A stretch of DNA of 64,000 bases from CADEFQ01 sp050185195 (GTDB lineage Bacteria; Pseudomonadota; Gammaproteobacteria; Steroidobacterales; Steroidobacteraceae), in NCBI GenBank assembly GCA_050185195.1, contig JBFWZQ010000004.1, positions 62,001 to 126,000 of the forward strand. The letters run 5' to 3'. The notes under the pieces were generated by a model, which ran no database searches, was not told the DNA's origin, and was given only the letters and a program-made list of their open reading frames with translations. Positions 1 through 9,166 of the stretch are shown here, in pieces. Numbering within the stretch: the stretch's first letter is position 1; every line of letters begins with the position of its first letter. The translations under genes and the position numbers were made by a program.

Positions 1-260
1 ACGGCGAGGTCTACATGGAAGCACACCCTCCGGTCGACGATGAAGGGCAGGTCGCGCCGATCAATGTCGACGAGTTTGCCGCACGGCTCGACAAGGCGCT
101 CGGCCCGACTCGTACGGCGGTGCACTGGGACTACGCGCTCGACATGCTGAAGAACGGGACCGGTATGCCGGTGCTGATCGGCATCCAGGCGGACGACACG
201 CCGGACGCCGATGCAGCTCCGGTGGTCGCCAGCGACGCAGCGGCCCAGCCAGGCACCTGA
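1..260 (+). CDS. C-terminal end of a probable L,D-transpeptidase (partial)
   Basis: The reading frame is open from the first base of the window and ends in TGA at 258-260, so only the last 85 or so residues are present. The visible start of the fragment, GEVYMEAHPPVDD, resembles the stretch after the catalytic YkuD domain in ErfK/YbiS-type L,D-transpeptidases, periplasmic enzymes that cross-link peptidoglycan or attach lipoproteins. The remainder is a short acidic, alanine-rich tail with no motif I can name. The catalytic Cys and His lie outside the window, so the family call rests on one short resemblance. The end overlaps the possible start of the next gene by 50 bases. Confidence 0.4.
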   Translation, partial: GEVYMEAHPPVDDEGQVAPINVDEFAARLDKALGPTRTAVHWDYALDMLKNGTGMPVLIGIQADDTPDADAAPVVASDAAAQPGT

Positions 261-1677
261 AGCGCCCTTGCGCCCCGGCGTCGCACTGCTCGGCCCCGCG
301 GCGTTCCTGGCCACGCTCGTCGTGCCGGCGCCGGCCGGTTTTTCCAGTCTCGCCTGGCCGACGCTCGGACTGGCGGCCTGGATGGCAGTCTGGTGGGCAA
401 CCGAAGCGGTGCCACTGGCCGCCACGGCGCTCCTGCCGCTGCTCGTGGTGCCGCTGATCGGCTTCCCGGATCCGGCGCGGGTACTTTCCGAGTACGCGAA
501 TTCGACGATCTTCCTGATCCTTGGCGGCTTCCTCATCGGCCTTGCGATGGAGCGGTGGCAGCTCCACAAGCGCATTGCGTACGTGATCATTGCCGCGGTC
601 GGCAGCCATCCGCGCCGGCTGGTGCTCGGTGTCATGATCGCGACTGCGTTCGTGAGCATGTGGGTCTCGAACACGTCCACCACGCTGATGATGCTGCCGG
701 TGGCCAGTTCCATCGTCGCGCTCGTCGCCACGGGCGGGCGCGAGGATCGCGCGGCCAATTTCGCGACCGCGACCCTGCTCGGCGTAGCCTACGCCGCCAC
801 CATCGGCGGCCTCGGCACGCTGATCGGTTCGCCGACGAATGCCCTCGTGCAGGGCTTCATGGCAAAGAATTTCGGCTATGACCTGGGCTTTGCAAACTGG
901 CTGGCTTTCGGCATTCCCACCGTGCTGGTCCTGTTGCCGCTGACCTGGTGGATACTCACGCGGATCGCTCTGCCGTTCGACCTGCCGGACAACGCGCTGC
1001 CCCGCGACGCGATGCGCGCGGCCCTGCAGGCACTCGGGCCGATGTCGGCGGCCGAACGACGCGTCGCCGCCGTCGCCATCGCCACCGCGACACTGTGGAT
1101 CGCAAGGCCCTGGCTCGGGCATTGGCCGGGACTCGGGGGGCTCACCGATACCGTCATCTCGATCGGCGCGGGCCTTGCGCTCTTCCTGGTCCCGGCTGGC
1201 GCCGGGCGTGGTGCTGCGCTGCTCGACGCCGAGGCGCTGCGGCGCGTGCCGTGGGACGTGCTGATCCTGTTTGGCGGCGGCCTCGCGCTCGCGGCCGCGA
1301 TCCAGTCGAGCACGCTGGCCGAGACGTTCGGCGTTGCATTGCGGGGCATCTCCGGCTGGCCCCCGCTCGTGTTGACGGTCGCGATCGTCCTGCTTCTCGT
1401 TTTCTGGACCGAGTTCAACAGCAATACCGCCACCGCGGCGACTTTCATGCCGGTGCTGGCGGCCATGGCCAACGGCCATCCGGACAACATCCTGCTGCTG
1501 ATCGCGCCTGCGGCGATGGCCGCATCGGCGGGTTTCATGCTGCCGGTCGGAACGCCACCGAATGCCATCGTGTTCGGCACCGGGCGCATCTCCATGCAGC
1601 AGATGCTGCGCACGGGATTCCTGGTCGATCTCGCGGCCGTGGTGGTGATCACGGTCGTCACGGCGGTCGTGCTGTGA
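211..1677 (+). CDS. DASS (SLC13) family anion/sodium symporter
   Basis: Polytopic inner-membrane protein of 488 residues with about a dozen hydrophobic segments. It carries both Ser-Asn-Thr motifs of the divalent anion:sodium symporter family, at residues 153-155 (VSNTSTTLMML) and 404-406 (NSNTATAATF). Each repeat also ends in its proline-asparagine element, GSPTNAL and VGTPPNAIVF. Family members import dicarboxylates, citrate or sulfate with sodium; the substrate here is unknown. The ATG at 211 makes a 50-base overlap with the previous gene and has no clear ribosome binding site. An in-frame TTG at 268 would give a shorter N-terminus starting just after the upstream stop and is a real alternative. 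The stop overlaps the next start in a GTGA junction, so the two are likely co-translated. Confidence 0.85.
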   Translation: MQLRWSPATQRPSQAPEAPLRPGVALLGPAAFLATLVVPAPAGFSSLAWPTLGLAAWMAVWWATEAVPLAATALLPLLVVPLIGFPDPARVLSEYANSTIFLILGGFLIGLAMERWQLHKRIAYVIIAAVGSHPRRLVLGVMIATAFVSMWVSNTSTTLMMLPVASSIVALVATGGREDRAANFATATLLGVAYAATIGGLGTLIGSPTNALVQGFMAKNFGYDLGFANWLAFGIPTVLVLLPLTWWILTRIALPFDLPDNALPRDAMRAALQALGPMSAAERRVAAVAIATATLWIARPWLGHWPGLGGLTDTVISIGAGLALFLVPAGAGRGAALLDAEALRRVPWDVLILFGGGLALAAAIQSSTLAETFGVALRGISGWPPLVLTVAIVLLLVFWTEFNSNTATAATFMPVLAAMANGHPDNILLLIAPAAMAASAGFMLPVGTPPNAIVFGTGRISMQQMLRTGFLVDLAAVVVITVVTAVVL

Positions 1678-2204
1678 GCGAAGCGCCGGACCTTCGGGCG
1701 TTGCGCGACGCCTTCGGGCTCTTCGCGACCGGCGTGACGATCGTCACCGGTCGCAAGGCGAACGGGGAACCCGTGGGCGTCACGGCGAACTCGTTCACTT
1801 CGGTCTCGCTCGCGCCGCCACTCGTCCTGTGGTGCCTGCAACGCGAGAGCACTAGCCTCGACGCCTTCGCGATCGGCAGGCCCTTCGCGGTGCACGTGCT
1901 GCAGCTTGCCCAGGAGGCCGAGGCGATGCGTTTCGCGCGGCGTGCCGCCGTGAAGTTCGCGGACAGTGGCAGCGTGAAGGAGGGGCCGCCTGAAATTGCC
2001 GGCGCGCTGTGCCGCTTCGATTGCGAGGTGGTTGCGCAGCATGACGGCGGCGATCACGCGATCATCGTGGGAGAAGTGGCGGGTGTCGCGACGGCAACCG
2101 GCGAACCACTCGTCTTCCAGGGCGGCCTGTTCGGGCGCTTTTCCCCGTTGCCTCGTGCCCGTCACGTCGAGGCGTGGGAAACCTTCACGGGTGACTGGTT
2201 CTAG
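1674..2204 (+). CDS. Flavin reductase-like domain protein
   Basis: A 176-residue protein starting at GTG 1674, which overlaps the TGA of the transporter gene. The opening (LRDAFGLFATGVTIVTGR, then GVTANSFTSVSLAPPLVLWCL) is characteristic of the FMN-binding flavin reductase family, whose members pass reduced flavin to two-component monooxygenases or reduce flavin with NAD(P)H. The length is normal for the family, and FQGGLFGRFSPL near the C-terminus fits too. The overlap suggests an operon with the transporter, but no oxygenase partner is present nearby, so the physiological partner is unknown. The stop lies 2 bases beyond the stop of the convergent gene on the other strand. Confidence 0.85.
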   Translation: MSEAPDLRALRDAFGLFATGVTIVTGRKANGEPVGVTANSFTSVSLAPPLVLWCLQRESTSLDAFAIGRPFAVHVLQLAQEAEAMRFARRAAVKFADSGSVKEGPPEIAGALCRFDCEVVAQHDGGDHAIIVGEVAGVATATGEPLVFQGGLFGRFSPLPRARHVEAWETFTGDWF

Positions 2205-5200
2205 GGATTGCGCGCCAGGGGCGTTGGCGACAACCTGGCCAGCAGGCCCACGACTTTCGCGTGGACGGCCTGCGCGCGCGGCTCGACGGCGGGAAACTCG
2301 TCTCCCGTTTCATCCACGACCTGCGCGAGGCCCTGCAACGTCGATCGTGCGCGCGCGCGTGGCGGGCCTTCGGGTTGGCGCGCGGCGCTCGCATACATGG
2401 CCTGCGCGTAACTCGAGATCGATTCGACGATCACGTCGGGCCGGCCTGCGGCGATCGCGGCTCGCGCCCGCAAGCCGAGCAGCGCGGAGGTCGGCTGCAC
2501 GACCAGCGCGCGATCGACGAGCGCCAGCGCCTCGTCGCCATACGCGCGCCGCGCGGCGGGCGTTGCTACCCGTGTGCGCCAGTCGATCCGCACCTGCAGT
2601 GCATCGATTGCCCACGGTCGCTCCCACGGGATCGCGGCCAGCGCAGCATCGAGGCGCAACAGCTCGCTCCATTCCTCGCGGGCCGCATGCGTGAGCGCCT
2701 CGAGCACGAGCCCGGGCTCGCCCGCGAGCCCCTGCGCCACTTCGGCGACGGACGCGGGCGCTGCACCGCGAGCCAGGGCCCCGAGCTGCGGTCGCACGCT
2801 TTCAAAGCGCAATTCGGGATCGCCGGGAAAGCGTTCGAGTGCTTCATGGAAGAGACGGGCCCCGGCGGTGGGTTGCCCCGCGACGATCACCGACAGCGCG
2901 CGCACATACGCACCCTGGGGCGTATCGCCGAGGATTGCGCCGAGGCGCTGCAGGCGGTCGCGTTCGCTGGCGTCGATGCCCACGTAGGTCGAGGCACGGC
3001 GCGCGATATAGCTCATGGATAGGAGCGGCGCGAGCTCGCGGTGCACGGCGCTGTCGGCGCGCTGCAGGGGGTCATAGGGGGCGAGCACGCGCCCGGCGGC
3101 GTCGGCATCCAGGCCGCGGCCGAGTTCGTACACGCTCGAGGTCGCCATGCGATTGCGATCGTCGGTGATGAGCGGCGCGCCCGCCGCGAGGCGGCGCGCG
3201 CCCTCGGCGTCGGCTGCGAGCGCGGCGACCAGGTCTTCGGCGCAGTTGATGCCGAAGCGGGCGTAGTGCAACGGCGCCCGATCGAGCGGTTGGCCCGTGC
3301 GCGCGATGGCGGATTCGGGATCGAGAGGCGCATCGGAGGCGAGGAATACGAGTGTATTGGGATCGGGCCGATAGATGCGGGCCTCCGCGAACACGTCGAG
3401 CAGGGTGGCCGTGAGCGAGCGCAGCAGGTCCTCGTCGAGGAAGCGCACGTTCATCCACTGGACGAAGACACCGCCCGGCGTGAGGTGCTCCTTCGCGAGG
3501 CGCATGAAGCCCTGCGTGTAGAGGTGCGAGGCGCCGGCGGTCCACGGGTGCGATGGCTGCGATACGATCGCGTCGTAGCGACGGTCGGTCAGTCCGAGCG
3601 AGCCGCGCGCATCGTTGGTGACGAGGTTGACGCGCGGATCGAGCAGCGGGTCGCGGCGGCGCAGCGAGCGCGTCGCGCGGTTCGCGTCGAGCACGACGGG
3701 TTCGAGTTCGATCACGTCGATCTGCTGCACCGAGGGCGGGACGCCCTCGACGACCACGCCACCCCCGTAGCCGACGATCAGCATCCGCTCCGCGCGAGGC
3801 CGCGCGAGTACCGCGAGCGACGACAACCAGAACTCGCCGCTGAAGCGCGGCGCTACGCCCGGGGTGTCCATCATGGCTTCGGGCAGGCCGTTGGTGCGCA
3901 GCACGAGGCCGCCGTCCTGGCCGAGAACGACGACGTCGGCGCTGCGACCGACGTCGTAAAAAAGGAGCGTGCCTTCCGCCGGCACGTCGATCGGCGAGGC
4001 GAGCAGCAGCTTCACCGGCGCGGCGGGCAGGAAGGCGACACCGGCGAGCAAAGCCGCGGCGGTGGCCGCGACCGGCAGCCAGCGACGGTCCCGGGACAGC
4101 ATCCAGGCCGCGGCGGCGGCGAGTACGACGCTCGCGATGACCGCTGCCCGGATCGCGCCTTCATAACGCAGCGCCGGGATGACCAGGAAGCCCGCCGACA
4201 CCGAACCGAGGATGGCACCCACGGTGTTCCAGGCGTACACGCGCGCACTGGCGCCCGCGGCGTCGCCGGGACCGTGCGCGAGGATCCGCACCGCGAGCGG
4301 GTACGTGGCACCGACCAGCAAGGTGAGCGGCAGGAGCAGGGCAAAACCGTAGAGGGCGCTGCCCGCGACGCTCGCGTGGGTGGGGACGAAGCGGCTGAGC
4401 GTCATGAACGCGCCGCCGGCCGCAACCGCAATGCCGGCCTGGCAGCCGACGAACAGGGGGATGGCACGCCTGCGCGTGGTTGCAAGCCATGCGCCGCCGC
4501 CACCGCCGAGCGCAATGCCGGTGAGGAAACTGGCGACCATCACGCCGAAGGCGTGGATGCTGCTGCCGACGACATGGCTCAACATCCGCGTCCAGAGTAC
4601 TTCGTGGAAAAACGTCACCGCGCCCGACGCCAGCATCAGAGGCAGGATCCAGCGCACGCTGCCGTCGACCTCCCGCTCGCGCGGGACGATGGCGGGTACT
4701 GCACTGGCGTTCGCCCGGCGCGATATCGAGGCCGCGACGAGGAAGACGAGGAGGTTGATCGCCGCCGCCGACCACACGGTCGCGCGCAGGCCGAACGCGG
4801 GCAGCATCCAGTAGGCGGCGAGCAGCACGCCGGCCACGGCGCCTGCGGTATTCGCGGCGTACAGCAGCCCGATGCGCCGGCCGACCTGTGCATCCTCCTG
4901 CACCGCGTGGCGCGCGAGCAAAGGCAGGGTGGCGCCCATCAGGGTTGCCGGTACCGCGAGCACGACGAAGGCGCTGGCGAGGAAATAGAGCGAAAGGCCG
5001 CCGTGTTCGCTCGAGGGCGGCGCGGCCTGGCCGCCGAACAGCATCGCGAGCAGCGTGCGGCTCGCCAGCAGCAGGGCCGGCACCAGCAGGACGCTCGCGA
5101 TGGCGATGCCGAGTTCGAGCAGCGCGTAAGTGAGGATGGGACGCGTCACGCGCGGCAGTAGCCGGTCGACCAGCCCGGCGCCGAGCGCGAGGCCGCCCAT

Positions 5201-5392
5201 ATACGCGGCGAGCACCGTCGCGACGGCGAGTTCCGAGGTGCCGAAGACGAGGGCGAACTCGCGCATCCAGGCCGTCTGGTAGACGAGGGCGGCGAGTCCG
5301 CTCAGCGCAAAGCAGGTCGCGAGCGCGATCAACGTGGCGGACCCGCCCGCTGCATCGGCCCGCTCATTGACAGCAATTGTCGTCCGCGACAT
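2201..5392 (-). CDS. Large membrane protein with spermidine-synthase-like domain and C-terminal helical repeats
   Basis: A 1063-residue protein. I chose ATG 5392 because the alanine/leucine-rich membrane segments begin just after it (MSRTTIAVNERADAAGG). Residues 30 to about 480 hold many transmembrane helices in an MFS-like arrangement (ATCFALSGLAALVYQTAWMR). They are followed by a Rossmann domain like spermidine synthase, with MLIVGYGGGVVVEGVPP as the glycine-rich nucleotide loop, VIELEPVV after it, and SQPSHPWTAGASHLYTQGF later. The last 250 or so residues look like TPR-type helical repeats. Such fused proteins are widespread and usually annotated as spermidine synthase or fused MFS/spermidine synthase, but whether they make polyamines is doubtful. 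The gene is divergent from the SAM-cleaving enzyme at 5427, only 34 bases away, so the promoters must overlap. Confidence 0.8.
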   Translation of the reverse strand: MSRTTIAVNERADAAGGSATLIALATCFALSGLAALVYQTAWMREFALVFGTSELAVATVLAAYMGGLALGAGLVDRLLPRVTRPILTYALLELGIAIASVLLVPALLLASRTLLAMLFGGQAAPPSSEHGGLSLYFLASAFVVLAVPATLMGATLPLLARHAVQEDAQVGRRIGLLYAANTAGAVAGVLLAAYWMLPAFGLRATVWSAAAINLLVFLVAASISRRANASAVPAIVPREREVDGSVRWILPLMLASGAVTFFHEVLWTRMLSHVVGSSIHAFGVMVASFLTGIALGGGGGAWLATTRRRAIPLFVGCQAGIAVAAGGAFMTLSRFVPTHASVAGSALYGFALLLPLTLLVGATYPLAVRILAHGPGDAAGASARVYAWNTVGAILGSVSAGFLVIPALRYEGAIRAAVIASVVLAAAAAWMLSRDRRWLPVAATAAALLAGVAFLPAAPVKLLLASPIDVPAEGTLLFYDVGRSADVVVLGQDGGLVLRTNGLPEAMMDTPGVAPRFSGEFWLSSLAVLARPRAERMLIVGYGGGVVVEGVPPSVQQIDVIELEPVVLDANRATRSLRRRDPLLDPRVNLVTNDARGSLGLTDRRYDAIVSQPSHPWTAGASHLYTQGFMRLAKEHLTPGGVFVQWMNVRFLDEDLLRSLTATLLDVFAEARIYRPDPNTLVFLASDAPLDPESAIARTGQPLDRAPLHYARFGINCAEDLVAALAADAEGARRLAAGAPLITDDRNRMATSSVYELGRGLDADAAGRVLAPYDPLQRADSAVHRELAPLLSMSYIARRASTYVGIDASERDRLQRLGAILGDTPQGAYVRALSVIVAGQPTAGARLFHEALERFPGDPELRFESVRPQLGALARGAAPASVAEVAQGLAGEPGLVLEALTHAAREEWSELLRLDAALAAIPWERPWAIDALQVRIDWRTRVATPAARRAYGDEALALVDRALVVQPTSALLGLRARAAIAAGRPDVIVESISSYAQAMYASAARQPEGPPRARARSTLQGLAQVVDETGDEFPAVEPRAQAVHAKVVGLLARLSPTPLARNP

Positions 5393-5426
5393 GGTGCACG
5401 AGTCTAGCAGTCCACCGGACCTGAAC

Positions 5427-6233
5427 ATGCAGCCATCGGGCGTCGTCACCATCACGACCGACTTCGGCCACAAGGGGCCGTTCGTCGGCGTCATGAAGGG
5501 GCGCATCTACAGCCGCTTCCCCGCGGCCCGCATCGTCGACCTGACGCACGAAATCCTCGTGCACTGGCCGGCGGAAGCCGGGTTCTGGCTCGCGCGATCG
5601 TGGCAGTATTTCCCGCCGGGGACCGTGCACGTCGCGGTCGTCGATCCGGGTGTCGGCACGACGCGCGACATCATCGTGGTGAGTGTCGGTGGGCACGTGT
5701 TCCTCGCGCCGGACAACGGGCTGCTCGCGCCGGTGGTCGCCGCGAGCCGGGATGCGACGATCGTGCGCGTCGATGCCGGAGCGCTCGCACGCCTCGGAAT
5801 CACGCGCCCGAGCGCGACTTTCCATGGCCGCGACATCTTCGCGCCGCTCGCGGCCGAACTGGCGGCGGGCCGTTGTCGGGCCGACGACCTCGGCACGGCC
5901 GTGGATGCGCTCGTGCCGTCCTGGGTCGAGGACGTGGCCGGCGACGACAGCGCCGTGCACGGCATCGTCATCACCCTCGATCACTTCGGCAACCTCATCA
6001 CCAACATCGACGCGCCCTGGGTGATCCGGATGGGCTCCCCCCGGGTCTATGCGGCGAACCATTCCTGGCCCCTGCTGCGAACCTACGGCGACGTGAAGCC
6101 GGGGGAATACCTGGCCCTCGTCAACTCGTTCGGGGTCGTGGAAATCGCACGCGCCGAGCAGAGCGCCGCGGAGGGCCTCGGGCTGTCCCGGGGGGCCCCG
6201 GTCGTCGTGCGCGATACCGCTCGATTGCCCTGA
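5427..6233 (+). CDS. SAM hydroxide adenosyltransferase (DUF62 family)
   Basis: A 268-residue protein starting at ATG 5427, just before the conserved opening VVTITTDFGHKGPFVGVMKG. This is the N-terminus of the fluorinase/chlorinase/DUF62 family. Members without the halogenase features split S-adenosylmethionine with water to adenosine and methionine. The Asp-Arg-His set used for water activation is visible as DPGVGTTR and FHGRDIFAP, and the C-terminal domain carries ITLDHFGNLITNID. Being divergent from a gene with a spermidine-synthase-like domain, it could share a role in SAM or polyamine metabolism, but that is only a neighbourhood argument. Confidence 0.88.
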   Translation: MQPSGVVTITTDFGHKGPFVGVMKGRIYSRFPAARIVDLTHEILVHWPAEAGFWLARSWQYFPPGTVHVAVVDPGVGTTRDIIVVSVGGHVFLAPDNGLLAPVVAASRDATIVRVDAGALARLGITRPSATFHGRDIFAPLAAELAAGRCRADDLGTAVDALVPSWVEDVAGDDSAVHGIVITLDHFGNLITNIDAPWVIRMGSPRVYAANHSWPLLRTYGDVKPGEYLALVNSFGVVEIARAEQSAAEGLGLSRGAPVVVRDTARLP

Positions 6234-6244
6234 AAATCAGGGGC

Positions 6245-6272
6245 TTGCAAGCGCGCGGGGATTCGTTATAGT
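6245..6272 (+). promoter_or_regulatory. Sigma-70-type promoter for the small acidic gene and lysAC
   Basis: A -35 box TTGCAA (6245-6250) and a -10 box TATAGT (6267-6272) are separated by 16 bases. They sit directly after the stop of the upstream gene, in a locally AT-rich stretch. Transcription would begin near 6280. Confidence 0.6.
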
Positions 6273-6284
6273 TCGCGTCTCGCT

Positions 6285-6301
6285 GCGCACCCAATGTGCG
6301 C
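6285..6301 (+). other. Short stem-loop in the leader of the lysAC transcript
   Basis: GCGCAC (6285-6290) pairs with GTGCGC (6296-6301) around a five-base loop CCAAT. It lies just after the predicted transcription start and before the small gene at 6327. There is no U-tract, so it is not an obvious terminator. It could be an mRNA-stabilising 5' hairpin or part of a control element. Confidence 0.35.
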
Positions 6302-6326
6302 GCAACCCCTTGATTAACTTAAATTT

Positions 6327-6569
6327 TTGCAGGCAATCGTGGTTAGCGAACGCGATAACGAAAGCTTCGATCTCGACGACGAATTCCTGGGCGAAGCGCC
6401 CGCCGAGGATGGCAACGAGTACGACCGGATGCTCGACAAGGTCGACAAACGGGTGCGCGGCCAGCAGCCGGGCAAGCGCGGCAAGGCGGCCTGGAGTCGC
6501 CTCGAGGAAGTACTGGCCGATCGGCGCCTCGAGAAAGACCTGCGCGACATCTTCGAAGAAGACACCTGA
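6327..6569 (+). CDS. Small acidic protein, resembling the PA3496 family
   Basis: About 76-80 residues, strongly acidic at the start (ERDNESFDLDDEFLGE), basic in the middle (KRVRGQQPGKRGKAAW), and ending in a charged helix RLEEVLADRRLEKDLRDIF. This acidic-then-amphipathic layout recalls the small PA3496-like proteins of gammaproteobacteria, whose role is poorly known; the match is by eye. No ATG exists at the start. TTG at 6327 and GTG at 6339 are both possible, and an AGG a few bases before 6339 favours the GTG. The gene follows its own promoter and is 8 bases from lysAC, so the two are probably co-transcribed. Confidence 0.6.
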   Translation: MQAIVVSERDNESFDLDDEFLGEAPAEDGNEYDRMLDKVDKRVRGQQPGKRGKAAWSRLEEVLADRRLEKDLRDIFEEDT

Positions 6570-6577
6570 CCGCTCCG

Positions 6578-9166
6578 GTGGCGACTCGCTTGGGCGCTCC
6601 ATGGGTGGTGCTGAAGTTCGGTGGCACGAGCGTGTCGACGGCCGCGAACTGGCAGCGCATCGCGCGCATCGCGCGTGAACGCAGCGCAGGCGGCACGCAC
6701 GTCCTGATCGTGCACTCGGCGCTGAGCGGCATCACCGACCGCCTCGAACGACTGCTGGAGGGCGCCCTGCAAGGCGCCCATGCCGCGGTCCTGGACGACA
6801 TCGAGCAGCGCCATCGTGCGCTCGCGGCGGACCTCGGTGTTTCGGCGGACGACACGGTCCTGCCACATTTCGACGACCTGCGCCAGCTCGCCGCCGGCAT
6901 CGCGCTCGTCGGTGAAGTCAGCGCGCGCACCCGGGCGCGCGTCATGTCCACCGGCGAACTGATGGCGACCGCGCTCGGGGCCGCATACCTGCGCGCCCAG
7001 GGGCTCGACGTGCAATGGGCCGATGCGCGTCGCCTGCTGCGCGCCGAAGTGCGCAAGGGCGCTTCGGCCAAGGCAAGCGTGCTGTCGGCGACCTGCGTCT
7101 TCACGCCCGACGATGCGCTGGCGCAGGGACTTGCGGCGGCCTCGCGCATCGCGATCACGCAGGGCTTCATCGCGAGCGACGACGAAGGCCACACGGTGCT
7201 CCTCGGCCGCGGCGGTTCGGACACTTCTGCAGCCTATTTCGCCGCGAAGCTGCGTGCGCAGCGACTCGAGATCTGGACGGACGTGCCGGGCATGTTCAGC
7301 GCGAACCCGCGCACGACGCCCGCCGCGCGCCTGCTGAAGGCACTGCACTACGACGAGGCCCAGGAAATCGCGACGAGCGGCGCGAAGGTGCTGCATCCGC
7401 GCTGCATCCTGCCGGTGCGCCAGTACGGCATCCCGCTGTCGGTCCACGACACGCATCATCCGGAACTGGTCGGCACGGTCATCAGCGGGCAGGCCGCCGC
7501 CGAGGCCCAGGTGAAGGCCGTGTGCGTCAAGAAGGGCGTCACGCTGGTCTCGCTCGACAGCCCCGGGATGTGGCACCAGGTGGGGTTCCTCGCCGACGCC
7601 TTCCAGGTATTCAAGGCGCAGGGCCTCTCGGTCGACCTCGTCTCGACCTCGGAAACGAACGTCACGGTGTCACTCGACCCGGCGGCCAATACGCTCGACC
7701 CGGACATCCTCGCGGGGCTCGTCGATGCGCTCTCGAAACTCTGCCGGGTGCAGGTGATCGGGCCCTGCGCCTCGGTGAGCCTGGTCGGCCGCAACATCCG
7801 CGGCATCCTGCACCGGCTGGGCGATGCCTTCGACCTCTTCGAGGAACAGCGCATCTACCTCGTGAGCCAGGCGGCGAACGACCTCAATTTCACTTTTGTC
7901 GTGGACGAGAACCAGGCCGACCGGTTGGTGAACCAGATGCACGAGTTGCTGGTGCAGCCCGTGCATGGCGATCCGGTGCTCGGGCCGACCTGGGAACAAC
8001 TGTTCGCGCGTGACACGGGCGACGGCACGACAGTGCCTGTCGCGTGGTGGCGGACCGGGCGCGCGGCGTTGCTCGATGCGCTCGGCCCGCGCGACGCCGC
8101 GTACGTGTATCACGTGGCGACCGTGGAGGCCGCGGCCCAATCGCTGGTCGCGCTGCGCCCGGTGTCGCGCGTCTGGTATGCAATGAAGGCCAACGCCCAC
8201 CCCGAACTGCTGCGGCGGATCCACGCGAGCGGCATCGGGCTCGAGTGCGTGTCACGCGGCGAGATCGAGCACGCGCGGCGCCATGTGCCGGGCATCGATG
8301 CCACGCAGATCCTCTACACGCCGAACTTCGCCTCGCGCGCCGAATACGCCTGGGCGATCGGCGAGGGCGTGCGACTCACGATCGACAGCAGCTACCCGCT
8401 GCGCCATTGGGCAGGGCTGTTCCGCGGCCGCGACCTCTACCTGCGTGTCGACAGTGGCACCGGGCGTGGCCACCACCACCACGTGCGCACCGCGGGCGCG
8501 CACGCGAAGTTCGGGGTGCCCATCGAAGGACTCGACGAGCTGGCGGATCTCGCGCGCGCCGCCGGCGCGCGCATCGTCGGTCTGCATGCGCACCCCGGCA
8601 GCGGCATCTTCGATGTCGAGAGCTGGCGGCATACCGCGCTGCTGCTCGCCACGGAGGCGGCACGCTTCCCGGACGTGCGTTCCATCAATGTCGGCGGCGG
8701 GCTCGGGGTGCCCGATCGCGGCGATCGCCCGCCGCTCGATCTCGCGCGGCTCGAAGCGGTGCTGGCCGACGTGCAGCAGGCGCACCCGGCGCTCGAGATC
8801 TGGCTCGAGCCCGGCCGCTACCTGGTGGCGGCGGCGGGCGTGCTGCTGGCGCGCGTCACGCAGACCAAGCGCAAGGGCGACGTGCGTTATGTCGGCATCG
8901 CGACCGGCATGAACTCCCTGATCCGCCCGGCGCTCTATGGCGCGTACCACGAAATCGTGAATCTGACGCACCTCGACGTGCCCGCCACCGAGGTCGTCAA
9001 CGTCGTCGGTCCCATCTGCGAAAGCGCGGACGTGCTCGGCCACGACCGCCTCCTGCCACCCACCGGCGAAGGGGACGTATTGCTGCTCGCGACGGCGGGT
9101 GCTTACGGTCGCGTGATGGGCTCGGCCTACAACCTGCGCGAGCCGGCGGAAGAACTATTGCTCTGA
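6578..9166 (+). CDS. lysAC: Bifunctional aspartate kinase / diaminopimelate decarboxylase
   Basis: An 862-residue fusion that carries out the first and last steps of lysine synthesis. The N-terminal half, to about residue 450, is an aspartokinase: KFGGTSVS at 13-20 binds ATP and aspartate, the catalytic domain extends through LLGRGGSDTSAA, and ACT-type regulatory segments follow (VTLVSLDSPGM, SETNVTVSLD), so feedback control by lysine or threonine is likely. The C-terminal half is a PLP-dependent decarboxylase with the Schiff-base lysine K537 in WYAMKANAH, the glycine loop NVGGGLGVP, and the active-site Cys C814 in PICESADVLG. This fusion is typical of Xanthomonadaceae and relatives. Translation starts at GTG 6578. 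The end overlaps the convergent hisIE by 12 bases. Confidence 0.95.
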   Translation: MATRLGAPWVVLKFGGTSVSTAANWQRIARIARERSAGGTHVLIVHSALSGITDRLERLLEGALQGAHAAVLDDIEQRHRALAADLGVSADDTVLPHFDDLRQLAAGIALVGEVSARTRARVMSTGELMATALGAAYLRAQGLDVQWADARRLLRAEVRKGASAKASVLSATCVFTPDDALAQGLAAASRIAITQGFIASDDEGHTVLLGRGGSDTSAAYFAAKLRAQRLEIWTDVPGMFSANPRTTPAARLLKALHYDEAQEIATSGAKVLHPRCILPVRQYGIPLSVHDTHHPELVGTVISGQAAAEAQVKAVCVKKGVTLVSLDSPGMWHQVGFLADAFQVFKAQGLSVDLVSTSETNVTVSLDPAANTLDPDILAGLVDALSKLCRVQVIGPCASVSLVGRNIRGILHRLGDAFDLFEEQRIYLVSQAANDLNFTFVVDENQADRLVNQMHELLVQPVHGDPVLGPTWEQLFARDTGDGTTVPVAWWRTGRAALLDALGPRDAAYVYHVATVEAAAQSLVALRPVSRVWYAMKANAHPELLRRIHASGIGLECVSRGEIEHARRHVPGIDATQILYTPNFASRAEYAWAIGEGVRLTIDSSYPLRHWAGLFRGRDLYLRVDSGTGRGHHHHVRTAGAHAKFGVPIEGLDELADLARAAGARIVGLHAHPGSGIFDVESWRHTALLLATEAARFPDVRSINVGGGLGVPDRGDRPPLDLARLEAVLADVQQAHPALEIWLEPGRYLVAAAGVLLARVTQTKRKGDVRYVGIATGMNSLIRPALYGAYHEIVNLTHLDVPATEVVNVVGPICESADVLGHDRLLPPTGEGDVLLLATAGAYGRVMGSAYNLREPAEELLL

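Noticed and set aside
61..1479. Long antisense frame of 472 codons opposite the DASS transporter, and many similar antisense frames elsewhere
   Set aside because: High GC leaves few stop codons in other frames. These frames are Arg-, Gly- and Ala-rich with no family motif, and lie over genes with clear motifs.
3041..5161. 706-codon plus-strand frame opposite the spermidine-synthase-like gene
   Set aside because: Its composition (Arg/Gly/Glu-rich, no hydrophobic core) is that of a shadow frame. The minus-strand protein has transmembrane helices and domain motifs.
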